The notes below the pieces were generated by a model. That model was not told the origin of the DNA. It ran no database searches and was given only the letters and a program-made list of their open reading frames with translations. A program made the translations under genes and the position numbers. Shown here piece by piece: positions 11,889-22,148 of a stretch of 60,000 nt of DNA (its first letter is position 1; every line of letters begins with the position of its first letter). This stretch comes from Adiantum capillus-veneris (taxonomy: Eukaryota > Streptophyta > Polypodiopsida > Polypodiales > Pteridaceae), in assembly GCA_014529385.2 (NCBI GenBank), contig CM043971.1:96029882-96089881 (forward strand), written 5' to 3'.

Positions 11889-12878
11889 AAAGCGAGGAAA
11901 AAAGAGGTTAGTAATCAACTATAAACCAATCAATGATTGGTTAGAACCTAAAAGGTTTCCTCTACCATTAAAGGATGAGTTATTAAGGAGAATTAAAGAT
12001 CGTAAGGTATTCTCCAAATTCGATCTAAAGAGTGGGTTCTGGCAGTTTAAAATTCAGCCTAAAGATATGTACAAAACTAGCTTTGTGGTACCACAAGGCA
12101 TGTATGAATGGAATGTTCTTCCAATGGGTTTCAAGCCAGCACCATCTCTGTGTCAAGAACGGATAGAAATCCTATTCGCTAATTGCAAAGAATTTTTGCT
12201 TCTCTACATCGATGACATCCTAGTTTACTCCAAGAATTTTTGCTTCTCTACATCGATGACATCCTAGTCTACTCCAAGGATATTGCAAGTCACATAAAGC
12301 ACTTACACCTATTCATACAGAAACTGCAAAAGACCGGATTAGTTCTCAGCCTCAAAAAGATATGCCAACCATAGGTAGCTTTTTTGGGAGTAGAAATCTC
12401 TTCTGGATGTATAAAAATGTAGGAATATGTATTGAAGAAACTTCATAGTTCTCCAAAACAACTTAATGATCGCAAAGAAGTTTAATCCTTTATTGGATGC
12501 CTGCAATGGATTGCCCCTCAATATCCTCATCTCGCCAAAGATTTACTTCCCTTTAAGGAATTAAACGAAGTAAAATATTCTTTTGGTCTGACAAACTTTC
12601 CGAGACAATGAAACAAATTAAGCATATTTGCAACAATCTCTCTTCTCTTCAAATTCCTACCAATAAGCCACTTATTGTTTATTCTGATGCTTTTGAAGAA
12701 GCTTGGGCAGGAATTTTGTGTGAATTAAATGATGATACTTATGCAGATGGGCTTCTAGTCGCTTCAAAGACGCCGAGATGCGCTATCATTCCATTCAACA
12801 TGAACTCCTTGCAGGTGTGAATGCAGTCTTATCCTTTCGACTATTTTTATGGGAGTTCCTTTTACTCTAAGAAGCGAT
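11889..12878 (+). pseudogene. Endogenous caulimovirid RT/RNase H fragment (ECV1)
   Basis: The fragment enters RT at the basic motif before VINYKPIND and continues with [15 protein letters not shown], the box [18 protein letters not shown], and [11 protein letters not shown]. The last box is partly duplicated in tandem (about 12190-12275), which shifts the frame. RNase H follows with VYSDAFEEAWAGILCELND (12678 onward). The FWQ-KTSFVVP-YEWNVLP-APS signature is that of Caulimoviridae rather than Ty3 elements. The left edge is the AT microsatellite. The right edge is cut by the copia LTR at AAGCGAT. Several in-frame stops are present (around 12370-12480). It is a non-functional remnant. Confidence 0.85.
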
Positions 12879-13105
12879 TGTTGGAATTAGGGTTGCAGAG
12901 AAACGCACACAGCTTGGAGAAGACGAAAGAAGCTCAAGGCACACAATAGAGAGTGTGTTACTTAGAGTGCAATGGAAAGATAGATAGCCCTAGAGTGATG
13001 GGCGTATATACAATGCACGGGGGAAAAAACCTCCTAAAGAGGGAAAAAATGCCCCGACGGTCCTAGTGTGTTCACGCACATCACTACCACATGTATATGG
13101 TAACA
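12879..13105 (-). repeat. 3' LTR of the copia element
   Basis: On the plus strand it runs from TGTTGGAATTAGGG to TATGGTAACA, giving TGTTACC...CCAACA in element orientation. A polypurine tract (plus strand AATCCCCCCTGG, 13106-13117) sits immediately upstream in element orientation. Length about 227 bp, ordinary for copia. Confidence 0.8.
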
Positions 13106-13180
13106 AATCCCCCCTGGAGTGATGGGGTGAACGAGAGCTGGCACATGAGTAAAGGGAAGTGCCAAGCCCTAAGGACATGA

Positions 13181-14589
13181 TCAGTCCACAAAGGGGAGTA
13201 AGCCTAAAGCTTTGCGGAAAACTTCGAGCTTCTCACGAGACAATGCTTTTGTGAAAAGATCTGCAAGGTTGTCCTGTGTTGGCACATAAGCCAAGCTGAT
13301 CTCTCCTGCTAAGAGCCTCTTCCTAACATAGTGGTAATGCACCTCAATGTGCTTTGTGCGAGCATGAAAAACTGGGTTCCTCGCAACTGCCAATGCGCTC
13401 TGACTGTCGGTGTAGATAGTGTTGGCAGTGTTCTGTCCAACACCCAAATCAGTCATAAGGCGTCTGAGCCATACACACTCAACCGTAGCTGTGAAGACTA
13501 CCCTGTACTCAGCCTCACAACTCGAAGTGGCCGCAGTAGGTTGCTTCTTGCTCAACCATGATATACATAAACGACTTGTGGACACTTGCGTGTCAAAACA
13601 ACCAGCCCAATCTGAGTCCGAAAAAGCATGTAAGTCTGGCGGCAATGATCCCCCCTTGGGATAAAACAAGCCAAGATGTAAAGTGCCACTAGGGTAGCGG
13701 AAAATCCTCTTGACAGCTAGCCAATGCTTAGACCCTGGGCTATGCATAAATCTGCTGACCTGTGAGACTGGAAACTGAATATCCGGCCTTGTGTTGCATA
13801 CATAAATGAGGCAGCCACAGCAGTTTGGTAGAGAGTGACATCAGCAGGATCACCAGCATCATGTAGACTCAACTTCAAACCTGTTTCCATGGGAGTGGCA
13901 ATAGGTTTGCAATCCTCAAGTCCAAACTTACATAGCAATGTCTCTATGTAACTTTTCTGACACAAGGCAATACCACGACACTGCTTAAACTGCATACCCA
14001 AGTAATGATGCAACAGCCCCAAATCTTTCATCTTGAAAGTAGCATTCAAATCAGCCTTAAATTCGGCAATATGTCTCTCATTTGGTCCAATGATCAACAA
14101 ATCATAGACATAAAGAACCACAATGAGAAGTACATCACCCTCACGCTTTACATACAATGTGCTTTCTGTTGGACTGTTACAAAAGCCTTGTTTATCTAAA
14201 TGAGTGTCAGCTTTCTCATACCAAGCACGAGGAGATTGCTTCAACCCCTACAAAGCCTTCTTACATCTGCACACTTGGTCCTCTTGTCCTTTCTTGACAA
14301 AACCGCGAGGCTGCGTTACATAAACTTCCTCAAATATGTCACCATTCAAAAAAGCAGTTACAATGTCTGATTGATGTAAATCCCAACCAAAATGAGCTGC
14401 CAATGCACATAGAAAACGCACAGTAGTCATACGACAAGTGGGAGCAAAAGTCTCTTCATAATCTATGCTTTTTTGTTGTGCATAACCCTTTGCAATAAGT
14501 CGAGCCTTATGGCGATCGATCTCACCATCCGGCTTGCGTTTCAACTTGTAAACCCACTTCGTACCAACGGCGTTTTTGCCAGGAGGCAA
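13181..14589 (-). pseudogene. copia reverse transcriptase and RNase H
   Basis: Reverse-strand frames give the RT N-terminus NAVGTKWVYKLKRKPDG, KARLIAKGYAQ, the block ETFAPTCRMTTVRFL and QSDIVTAFLNGDI with the first catalytic Asp. A stop near 14246 interrupts the frame, then WYEKADTHL and the active-site region LYVYDLLIIGP follow. RNase H includes FSDSDWAGCFDT, SSCEAEYRVV, YTDSQSALAV and LADLFTKAL (13747-13181). The canonical YVDD box reads YVYD, so its first Asp is replaced by Tyr. A frameshift lies at about 13745. The order is standard for copia pol and the product is inactive. Confidence 0.92.
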
Positions 14590-15000
14590 ATCACATAAAG
14601 TCCATGTGTCATTTTCTATAAGTGTATCATATTCTCATTGCATGGCAGCCATCCAATTTTCTGAATTTTGTGCTTCATCAAAAGACAGAGGTTCCTCAAC
14701 ATCATGTAAGCTAGACACAGTCAAAGCATAACAATCTGATGCATAAGATGCATGGCGAGAGCCTCAACGAGTACAACTAAACAAAGGTGCATCCAATTTA
14801 CTGTCACGCAATGTATGCACCATCCATTTTGACATACCTCTAGCCTGCTCATTTTCAGCCCTTTCCTCATCAAGTACATCATGTACATCTGCATCAGTAA
14901 TAGGCTGATCTAGAACATTTTCTGAAACCCCCATAGGCTGTACATTTGCCTCATTCAAACTTCCACCACTAAAAAGAGACAACAAGGTGTCATAAATGTC

Positions 15001-16076
15001 CTATGAGCTTACATTATTGTCTCTAGTACATGACAGTAAGAGTTGAACAGAATCTTCCACAAACACTACATCCCGTGAAACCAAAATACGCTTTGTTTGC
15101 GGATGATACAACTTGTAACCTTTACTTTCAGCACTATAACCAACAAAAATACATTTGACAGCCTTATCATCCAATTTTATGCACTGTGTTTGTGGCACCG
15201 AAGCATATGTCAAACAGCCAAAAACACACATGTGCTCAATAGAAGGCTTTCTATCATGCTTTGCTTCATATGGAGTAATAGACTGCAAAGCTTTCGTAGG
15301 ACACCTGTTAAGTACATAAGTGGCAAACATGATGGCCTCAAGCCAAAAAGAATGTGGCAAAGCTGGACTTTTGACCATACATCGTGCCATTTCCGTAAGT
15401 GACATGTTTTTCCTCTTAGCAACACGATTTTGCTGAGGCGTATAAGGCACTGTACATTGGTGATTTATCCCTCGACTGGCCAGAAATGCATTGAATTCAT
15501 GAGACACATACTCCCCCCCTCGATTGGAACGGAGGGTGCCCATAGTACATTTCAATACATTTTCAACCATAGCCAGAAATTATTTGAAGCACATAAAAAC
15601 TTCGGACTTCGCTTTAAGCGGAAATACCCATGCATGCCTAGGATAATTATCAATGAAAGTGACGAAGTAAAGGTAATTGCCCAAGGACGGAGTTTGCATG
15701 GGTCCACAGACATCACTATGCACAAGCTGCAACCTGTATATGGCCCGAACTGAACCATCCTTTGGAAACTTAGAACGCTGCATTTACCCAAAATACAGCC
15801 TTCACAAACATGTTTGACAGGTGCTTCAAGAGACGGCAAAGAAGCAATCATATCAGATTTCTGCAAACGCAACAAACTGGCAAAATTCAAATGACCAAAA
15901 TGTACATACCAAAGTTTTGCATCTGAAATAGCCCTTGAATCTGCAACTGCATTTGCAAAATTTTGTCCACACTTGTCATACAAAGTGAGCTTATACAAAC
16001 CCACGGCACAAAAGCCCAGATGCAACAATTTCATCACCAAAACTGAGATCATGAACTGTACATCTGTCATCCACAA
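15001..16076 (-). pseudogene. copia integrase
   Basis: The HHCC zinc motif is visible as WYVHFGHLNFASLLRLQ...CEGCILGK (about 15920-15790). The catalytic core is then split between frames: LVHSDVCGPMQTPSLGNYL with the first Asp, and a second frame with LRSNRGGEYVSHEF and PYTPQQNRVAKRKN. In the family these read LRSDRGGEY and NGVAERKN. Both the second Asp (now Asn) and the catalytic Glu (now Lys) are substituted. The C-terminal part HPQTKRILVSRDVVF is recognisable. Reverse-strand bases 14590-15000 hold the degraded link to RT with no clear motif. Confidence 0.9.
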
Positions 16077-16431
16077 ATTTGACTACAAGTCCAAGTCTAG
16101 CAAGTGCAGATACAGACAAAAGATTCTTCTTGATCCCAGGTACATAAAGTGTATCAACAAGTGTGAAAGAACTGTCATTTGCAGTAGTAAGCACAATCTT
16201 TCCAACTCCCTGAACCAGATAAGAGGCATTGTTGGCAAAAGTGACTGAATTCCCATGAGGGACAGACTTGAGAGAGGTGAACAATTCACGATGTGAGGTA
16301 ATGTGATTTGTAGCACCAATGTCGAAATACCACAAGTGAATCTGTAACAACTGACATGCATGCATCATGGACAGCAGAATTGTAAGTGCACCCTGCACTA
16401 AAAGCCCATTTTGCATCAACATCAGTATCAC
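15991..16431 (-). pseudogene. copia protease
   Basis: The frame contains LWYFDIGATNHITSHRELF, the copia aspartic protease site where the usual triad DSG reads DIG, and the downstream FTLVDTLYVPGIKKNLLSVS block. It overlaps the gag frame at its N-terminal side and the integrase frame at its C-terminal side, as expected if small indels have split one gag-pol polyprotein. Confidence 0.85.
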
Positions 16432-17424
16432 AGTCTCCTTTCACAGAAGACTCAACAATGGCTGCATTTGTAGTAGAACCAGCATTTGCAGTGGAACCAC
16501 CCTCTTTCTTCTTAGCCTCTTTGGCCTTCAACTTAGGACACTGCTTGATCAAGTGATCATTAGCTTTACAATAATGGCAACGCATCTTCTTTTTGCCCTT
16601 ATCACCAAAATTGCCAGATGAAGTGCTGCCAGTAGGAGCATTGGGAACAGAAGTTTTGCCACTCGCAACAGAACCATAAGAAGTGGCTGCATTGCTGTTA
16701 CCGCCCTTTCTTTGAGAGGCAATAAAAGCATGTTCAACTGCACGCTGTCTGTCCTGTTTTTTCTGGAAAGTGACTCTTGCAACAGCAATGTGCATAATGC
16801 ATCAAACTTAACAACTTCAGGATTTCCTTGGGTCATAAGTCTCCAAGTACTAGCAAAAGTCTGGTAAGAATCTGGTAAGGCATCAAGAACAGTCTGCACA
16901 AGGGAACTGTCTGAAATGACTTCACCTGCAAAAATAAGTTGCTCATTGATATCCTTGACACCAACAATGAAAGTTTCCATATCATCTTCCTCATGCATAA
17001 TCTTTGATTCCAGCTCTGTACGCAACAAAGCAATTTTAGCCTCATTGCGACTTGCATAAAGACCGGCCAAAATATCCCAAGCCTTGTTTGCAGATTTTGC
17101 TGAACGAATGTGAGGAACAATGGTGCGCTTTACAGACAACGCAATCAATGCATGAGCCTGCACATCCTTTACATCCCAACGAGATTATTCTGCCGTAGGC
17201 AAAACAACTCTGATAGCAACAATCCTTGCAGCAAGACCTGCAACATCCTCAACATCGTCTGCATCCTCAGAACCCGGACGTACATCAATGCCCTGCACAA
17301 TATTCCAGACTCCCTTTGACACAAGAACATGTTGCATCATGTAAGCCCAAATAGGGTAATTGTCCCCATCCAACCTGTCCTTAGCAGCAAACATCTTGAA
17401 CACATCTGTGTTATTGTCTGCCAT
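16286..17424 (-). pseudogene. copia gag
   Basis: The ATG at 17424 starts MADNNTDVFKMFAAKDRLDG, followed by the gag (UBN2-like) region: NYPIWAYMMQHVLV, AWDILAGLYASRNEAK and ESKIMHEEDDMETFI. A TAA at 17185-17187 is in frame with both sides, a single-codon break. A frameshift near 16795 leads to a frame carrying the zinc knuckle CHYCKANDHLIKQC (CX2CX4HX4C). The start is chosen because no upstream in-frame ATG exists before the untranslated leader. Confidence 0.88.
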
Positions 17425-17636
17425 GGTAAATGTTGCACCTCATGTGAAAACTTCCGAAAAGAGGAGAAACGAAGCGGGAACAACACGTATTATATAGCAC
17501 AAACCGTAGAAGACTGTAAGGCTCCTGTTATGCAGAATATGGCGCTGACAAAAATTATACACAAAATGACGAAATAGCCTGTGCAGTACTGCCTGTAGTG
17601 GAAACGGAGGCCGAAATGAGCCCGAATCAGAAATTT
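17425..17636 (-). other. copia leader, unassigned
   Basis: The stretch between the gag start and the family A LTR has no homology to the copia 3' LTR. It contains an AT-rich CGTATTATATAG box. It is probably the untranslated leader of the copia element. No primer site of the TGGTATCAG type is seen. Confidence 0.4.
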
Positions 17637-18114
17637 TTGACAAGCTACACCATAACAGGGTTTCAACCATAGTCCCATCAGTCTAGATTAGAAGTGATCT
17701 GGCACTTTTTGTGAGTCTATTTGTAGACCGTGCATGTCCAGTCACTTAGTGGAGATGCATATCCTCTGGTTGCACACAGCATGATCATCAGTATTCCCAT
17801 CAGAATCCATTAGAATCAATTAGGGGATTTTTCCAGTGAATTTAGCCTATTTTACCTCTTTTTGCCATTTTTCACTTATTAATTTAAGTGACTTTCCAAC
17901 AAAAGTAGGTAGGGCAATTTGGGTAAGAAAATATATAAGCAAACCAAGGTTAGTCCTAAACAGCAGATGAGCAAGGAGAACAGCAGGCCATTGGCGACAG
18001 GTTCCCCCCTCTCTCAGCAAGACTCTCCAAGAACCTCTTGGCGTTTTCCCTCACCCAAGACCTAGCGTTTTGCATCATCGCCAGCAGCCACCTTTGCCTT
18101 GGCGTTTGCCGCAG

Positions 18115-18145
<31 letters not shown>

Positions 18146-18735
18146 TTGCCCTAGCGTTTTTATGATCGCCAGAAGGCCTTGATCCCTGGCGTTTTTCACC
18201 ATCAGATTGCATCAGATAAGCAGCGTTTTCAGTCCTCAAAAACAGCAGCATATCAACGTTTTCCATTAGGCAATGTAGCGTTTTTCAGCAGCACTAAAAC
18301 AGCCCGAAAATCAGCAATCACATTCGCAGCAGATTTCAGCATTGAGCGTTTTTGGACAACAGTCAGAAGCTTTCAGTTTCAGCCCCGTTGTCGGTCTCGT
18401 CATTCCCGTCACCACCGTCGACATACCCTAGATTTGCATTAGCCACATGCATCAACATTGTACCACTTTGTGCAATCAATCGTAGACCACTCTCGCCAAC
18501 GAGAGTGGGGCCTTCGGAAGAGGGTTTTACAACGTCTCTGGTGTCATATCTCTCTTCTCTCTATCTCTCAATCTCATACACTTGCACGCACAGTGTCCAC
18601 TCACTTTGTTCGTGATCATAGCACTCTCCATTAAGAACGGAAGGCTCTCCCTTCCATAAGAACTAAAAGGAACATTGAGCAAATATGGATCACTCATCTT
18701 GAGAAAGAACAACATTCATTCCGTTGCACCTTACA
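17637..18735 (+). repeat. Family A LTR (copy A2), 5'-truncated
   Basis: The sequence starts at GACAAGCTACACCATAAC, internal to the family LTR, and lacks the first 30-40 bases with the palindrome. It continues with GAAGTGATCTGGCAC, a TATA-like AAAATATATAAGC at about 17928, many AGCGTTTT units, the GAGAGTGGGGCCTTCGG block, and ends GCACCTTACA. The primer site TGGTATCAGAGC follows at 18737-18748. A run of about 31 C residues lies at 18115-18145. Confidence 0.85.
18115..18145. repeat. Poly(C) tract in A2 LTR
   Basis: A run of about 31 C residues interrupts the family A LTR. Other copies have only short C or G runs at this place. The true length is uncertain because homopolymers are prone to assembly error. 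Confidence 0.9.
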
Positions 18736-18736
18736 T

Positions 18737-19459
18737 TGGTATCAGAGCTTTGGCAGTGTTTTGTATCACTCAAGGAAAGAACCACAAGAATCACAATAAT
18801 TTTTTTTGCTTGTTGCGGTCGCACGAACCCAAGTTCGCTTGGGCGTGTCGATTCCTAATCGTGTGTTTTAAAGAGTGACAGGAATCCCAAGAAAGAAGGG
18901 TTGGTCCAATCTCCCCTTGTGTCTCTTTTCACTCATTGAGAGCGGACCGTGCACTTAGCGGCCGGCCAATTGACGTGAGGTGGGAAAAAGCAACCTTGGT
19001 GTGAGCGCAAGGCCACCAAGGGGTGCGCCCGCAGAAAGGAGTAGAACTCGGGTGAAGAGAAGATCCTTCTCAAACACGGTTTGCAAGCGAAAGAAAACCT
19101 CAAGCACCTCAAGATCCTCAAGAACCCAAGTCCCTCGTGGGCTTAAGAACCAAAGATCATAGTGCATGGTCGTCACCCGAAGCGGAATGGATACTTCGCA
19201 TACAGGTGATGAGCATGAGAGAGGCGACGAAGAGTTCTCCCCACCAAGAGATTTTTCCGACCCTCCCTCTTCACCATCTACGCTACGAGTTGGACCAACT
19301 TCTATGGAGGCTATGGTCAAGTCGATGTTGGACATGATGGCACAACAACAAGAAACGAATCGAGTTGCGTTGGCACAACTAGCAAGCAAAGCAGAGCAAC
19401 AGGAAGCTAAGGACCAGAATTTTCTGATGATAATCAACCAAGGCTCAACAACATGGTGA
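18737..19459 (+). mobile_element. Family A leader and gag-like N-terminus (A2), truncated
   Basis: The stretch holds the primer site TGGTATCAGAGC, the leader (including the small ORF MGKSNLGVSARPPRGAP at 18980) and an ATG at 19166 beginning MVVTRSGMDTSHTGD. A glutamine-rich coil with MLDMMAQQQETNRVALAQL follows and runs to about 19445. Similarity to the family stops there and caulimovirid-like sequence begins. The rest of the element and its 3' LTR are not found adjacent, so this is a truncated copy. Confidence 0.75.
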
Positions 19460-19609
19460 GAAAACCTTTTTCATTTCCTAAGCAAAAAAGGTATGTTTCT
19501 TCGAGCTCTGGATCTAGTCCTAGTTCCTCAGACGAAACAGAATCATGGAAAAGGCAACAACCACCACTCAAGCTAAATCTGTCAAGAAAGGAGCAGCGGA
19601 GGTATACCC

Positions 19610-19990
19610 TTGTTCAGAAACATAGTAGAACAGGCCACTTCTATTGCTCAACAAGACGACTGGAAGAGATTCATGCATGCAGGGTTGCGGCCTTCACAGT
19701 CATCAGAGCTTTCACAGCCTTGCCATAGAGTCGAAGAGGGTTTTTACAAACCAAGTGAAAAGCAGAATCAAGCTTCAACTTCACACTATCACCCCATGAA
19801 TGAGGCTTCTGAATATATTCAAATCTGCAACAAGAACGATAAAGCCATTCTCGAAGCTATCCAACAGGTAAATACCAAATGTGATCAATTGCATCAACAG
19901 TTTCGATCTATGGAATCTCAACTAGCAGTTGTCGAAGCTAAACTTGACCATGTATTTGGAATTGCCATTTATCCGATATGTCTGCCCTAA
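19610..19990 (+). pseudogene. ECV coiled-coil region upstream of protease
   Basis: The frame contains QDDWKRFMHAGLRPSQSSEL and a heptad-like segment from KAILEAIQQVNTKC to QLAVVEAKLDHVFG. Its position just before the protease fits the linker or virion-associated-type coiled coil of caulimovirids, but no specific family signature is seen. An alternative frame at 19453-19728 (Ser-rich, SSSSGSSPSSSDE) overlaps its start. Confidence 0.4.
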
Positions 19991-21410
19991 CACAGGTTGC
20001 CAATGAACCCACTTCTGAATGGGTCCCTGAACGAAATTTAAATGGTTGCGGCATCATCGAATTTAATTCCAAATATAATCGAGCCTTCTACTCTGAAGCT
20101 TGGGTCAAGTTTCCTCAGGAACAATCATTTCATTTAGATGCACTTTGGGACTCTAGATCAGTTATTTCATATATCAGTCATGCCTTAGTCCCCCAACAAC
20201 TCATTGAATTGTTTCCCTACAGTATTACAGTATCCTATGCTGATAATTCTCGAGGAAGAATTAATAAAATTGTCTCGTGCAAACTTGCTCTGGGGAATGC
20301 AAAAATGCAGGTTACCTTGTATTCGCACCCACACCCTAATACTGATATTACCCTCGGTGCTGATATTATTTCACAACTTCCTCCTTTATACCATTGCCAC
20401 CGACTTGTCTATTCACTTCTGGCTTCATGAAACTCCCTACACTCTTTTCACTAAACCACGGGGTACTTTTTTAATGGGGGGAGTAATGCCTACACCACCT
20501 AATCCACAAAAAGATGAAAGATTTCTAGTCTGGTTTAAAGCAAAGAAAAAGAGGTATTCAGGTGAGCTTGAGCTGATAGCCGCCCAACTAGCAGAGCAGA
20601 CTAGCGACAATCCCTTAGCATTTTGGGATAAAGAGGAATATTGGATCTCTCTTCCCGGAGAACCTCAACCTAAAGGATTGAAAGCTACACATCCTGGAAT
20701 GTCTTTAGAAGATACAAGAATGTGCAATGAGGAGATGAATCAACTTCTCAAGGATGTTTTGATTTCTCTCTCTAACAATGCTTTTGCATGTCAAGCATTC
20801 TATATCAACAATCATTCAGAACAAAAGCGAGGAAAAAATAGGTTAGTAATCAACTATAAACCAATCAATAATTGGTTAGAACCTAAAAGGTTTCCTCTAT
20901 CATTAAAGGATGAGTTGTTAAGGAGAATTAAAGATTGTAAGGTATTCTCCAAATTCGATCTAAAGAGTGGGTTCTGGCAGTTTAAAATTCAACCTAAAGA
21001 CAGGTACAAAACTAGCTTTGTGGTACCACAAAGCATGTATGAATGGAATGTTCTTCCAATCGGTTTGAAGCCAGCACCATCTCTGTGTCAAGAACGGACA
21101 GAAATCCTATTCGCTGATTGCAAAGAATTTTTGCTTCTCTACATCGATGACATCCTAGTCTACTCCAAGGATATTGCAAGTCACATAAAGCACTCTCACT
21201 TGTTCATACAGAAACTGCATAAGACCGGATTAGTTCTCAGCCTCAGATTGAGCTATGCCAACCACAGGTAGCTTTTCTAGAAGTAGAAATCTCTTCTGGA
21301 TGTATAAAAATGCATGAACATGTATTGAAGAAACTACAAAGTTTTCCAGGCCAACTTAATGATCGCAAAGAAGTTCAATCCTTTATTGGATGCCTGCAAT
21401 GTAGCTTTCT
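19978..21410 (+). pseudogene. ECV aspartic protease and reverse transcriptase
   Basis: Frame 19978-20430 holds the protease-like region with FHLDALWDSRSVISYIS, where the catalytic D-S/T-G reads DSR, and DITLGADIISQLPP. After a frameshift near 20400 the RT frame (to 21271) has [55 protein letters not shown] and an intact [13 protein letters not shown]. It ends in the connection domain. The sequence stops at GGATGCCTGCAAT where the other copies continue into RNase H. Confidence 0.85.
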
Positions 21411-22090
21411 GAGTTTAGAAATAGAGTATTAAGAAAAGGTCATCAGTTTGTTCATATCGGATATATAGCTGTTGTTATAATACCCTTGTTTAGAAAAGGT
21501 CTTAATGTTTCATGCATTGGAGCCTTGTTAGATACTAGGCACAGAAATCTTCCGGATCAAACCATCAGCATTCTGCGGGGTAGCCTATCTAATGGTCCTA
21601 TATACATCGAATGTTTTGCAAACTTCCCTTGCAGACTTATTGATAAATATTTCGATGAAGTCATCTCTCTATTGAACAAAACTCATCGCCTAGATCTAAA
21701 GCATAGTTCAGATCATTTGCAAATAGCTTATAGAATGATCATTAGAACTGTCAATACTTGTCTTCCCTCTGTGTATAACTCTGGTTACCTTAGAGAAGAT
21801 GCATCTCAGACCAAAGGACAAAATATTATTATGAAAGTGGATGGTACCACTCAGGGAACTTTACCTAAAATGGTGAACTGGCAAAGAAGTTGAGTTTCCC
21901 TCCAAATGGAAACTAAATATTTCTAAAACGTTGTTAAATGAAGTTCAGCAACAAGTGTCACTGAACATTCAGTGGCTCGGATCCACTGATCAATACAAGG
22001 TCCTAAGTCGCTCTAGATCTAAGAAAGAAATTGCTTCTGTATTGGCAAAACCTGTCTACCAGATGCAATTCACTAAACCCAACTCTTAGG
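21411..22090 (+). pseudogene. ECV movement protein (30K superfamily)
   Basis: The frame 21486-21893, extended on both sides across stops, has the 30K core. It reads FVHIGYIAVVIIPLFRKGLN, then ALLDTRHRN with the conserved Asp, then LRGSLSNGPIYIECFANFP. The C-terminal part runs to about 22090 (LNEVQQQVSLNIQWLG). In living caulimovirids this protein forms tubules through plasmodesmata. Here the start is fused to RT sequence and there is a stop at 21891-21893. Confidence 0.75.
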
Positions 22091-22148
22091 CCTCCAGCTA
22101 TTCTTCTGCCTCAACCTCTCATCGGCGACGGAATCCTCCACCTCTGGC

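Larger units (their letters stand above)
12879..17636 (-). mobile_element. Ty1-copia retrotransposon, 5' LTR missing
   Basis: A reverse-strand copia element has the order gag, protease, integrase, RT, RNase H (17424 down to 13181) and a 3' LTR at 12879-13105. The left end cuts the caulimovirid fragment. No sequence matching the LTR is found on the right, where family A LTR sequence starts at about 17637, so the 5' LTR and primer site have been lost. Stops, frameshifts and substituted catalytic residues mark it as inactive. Confidence 0.9.
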
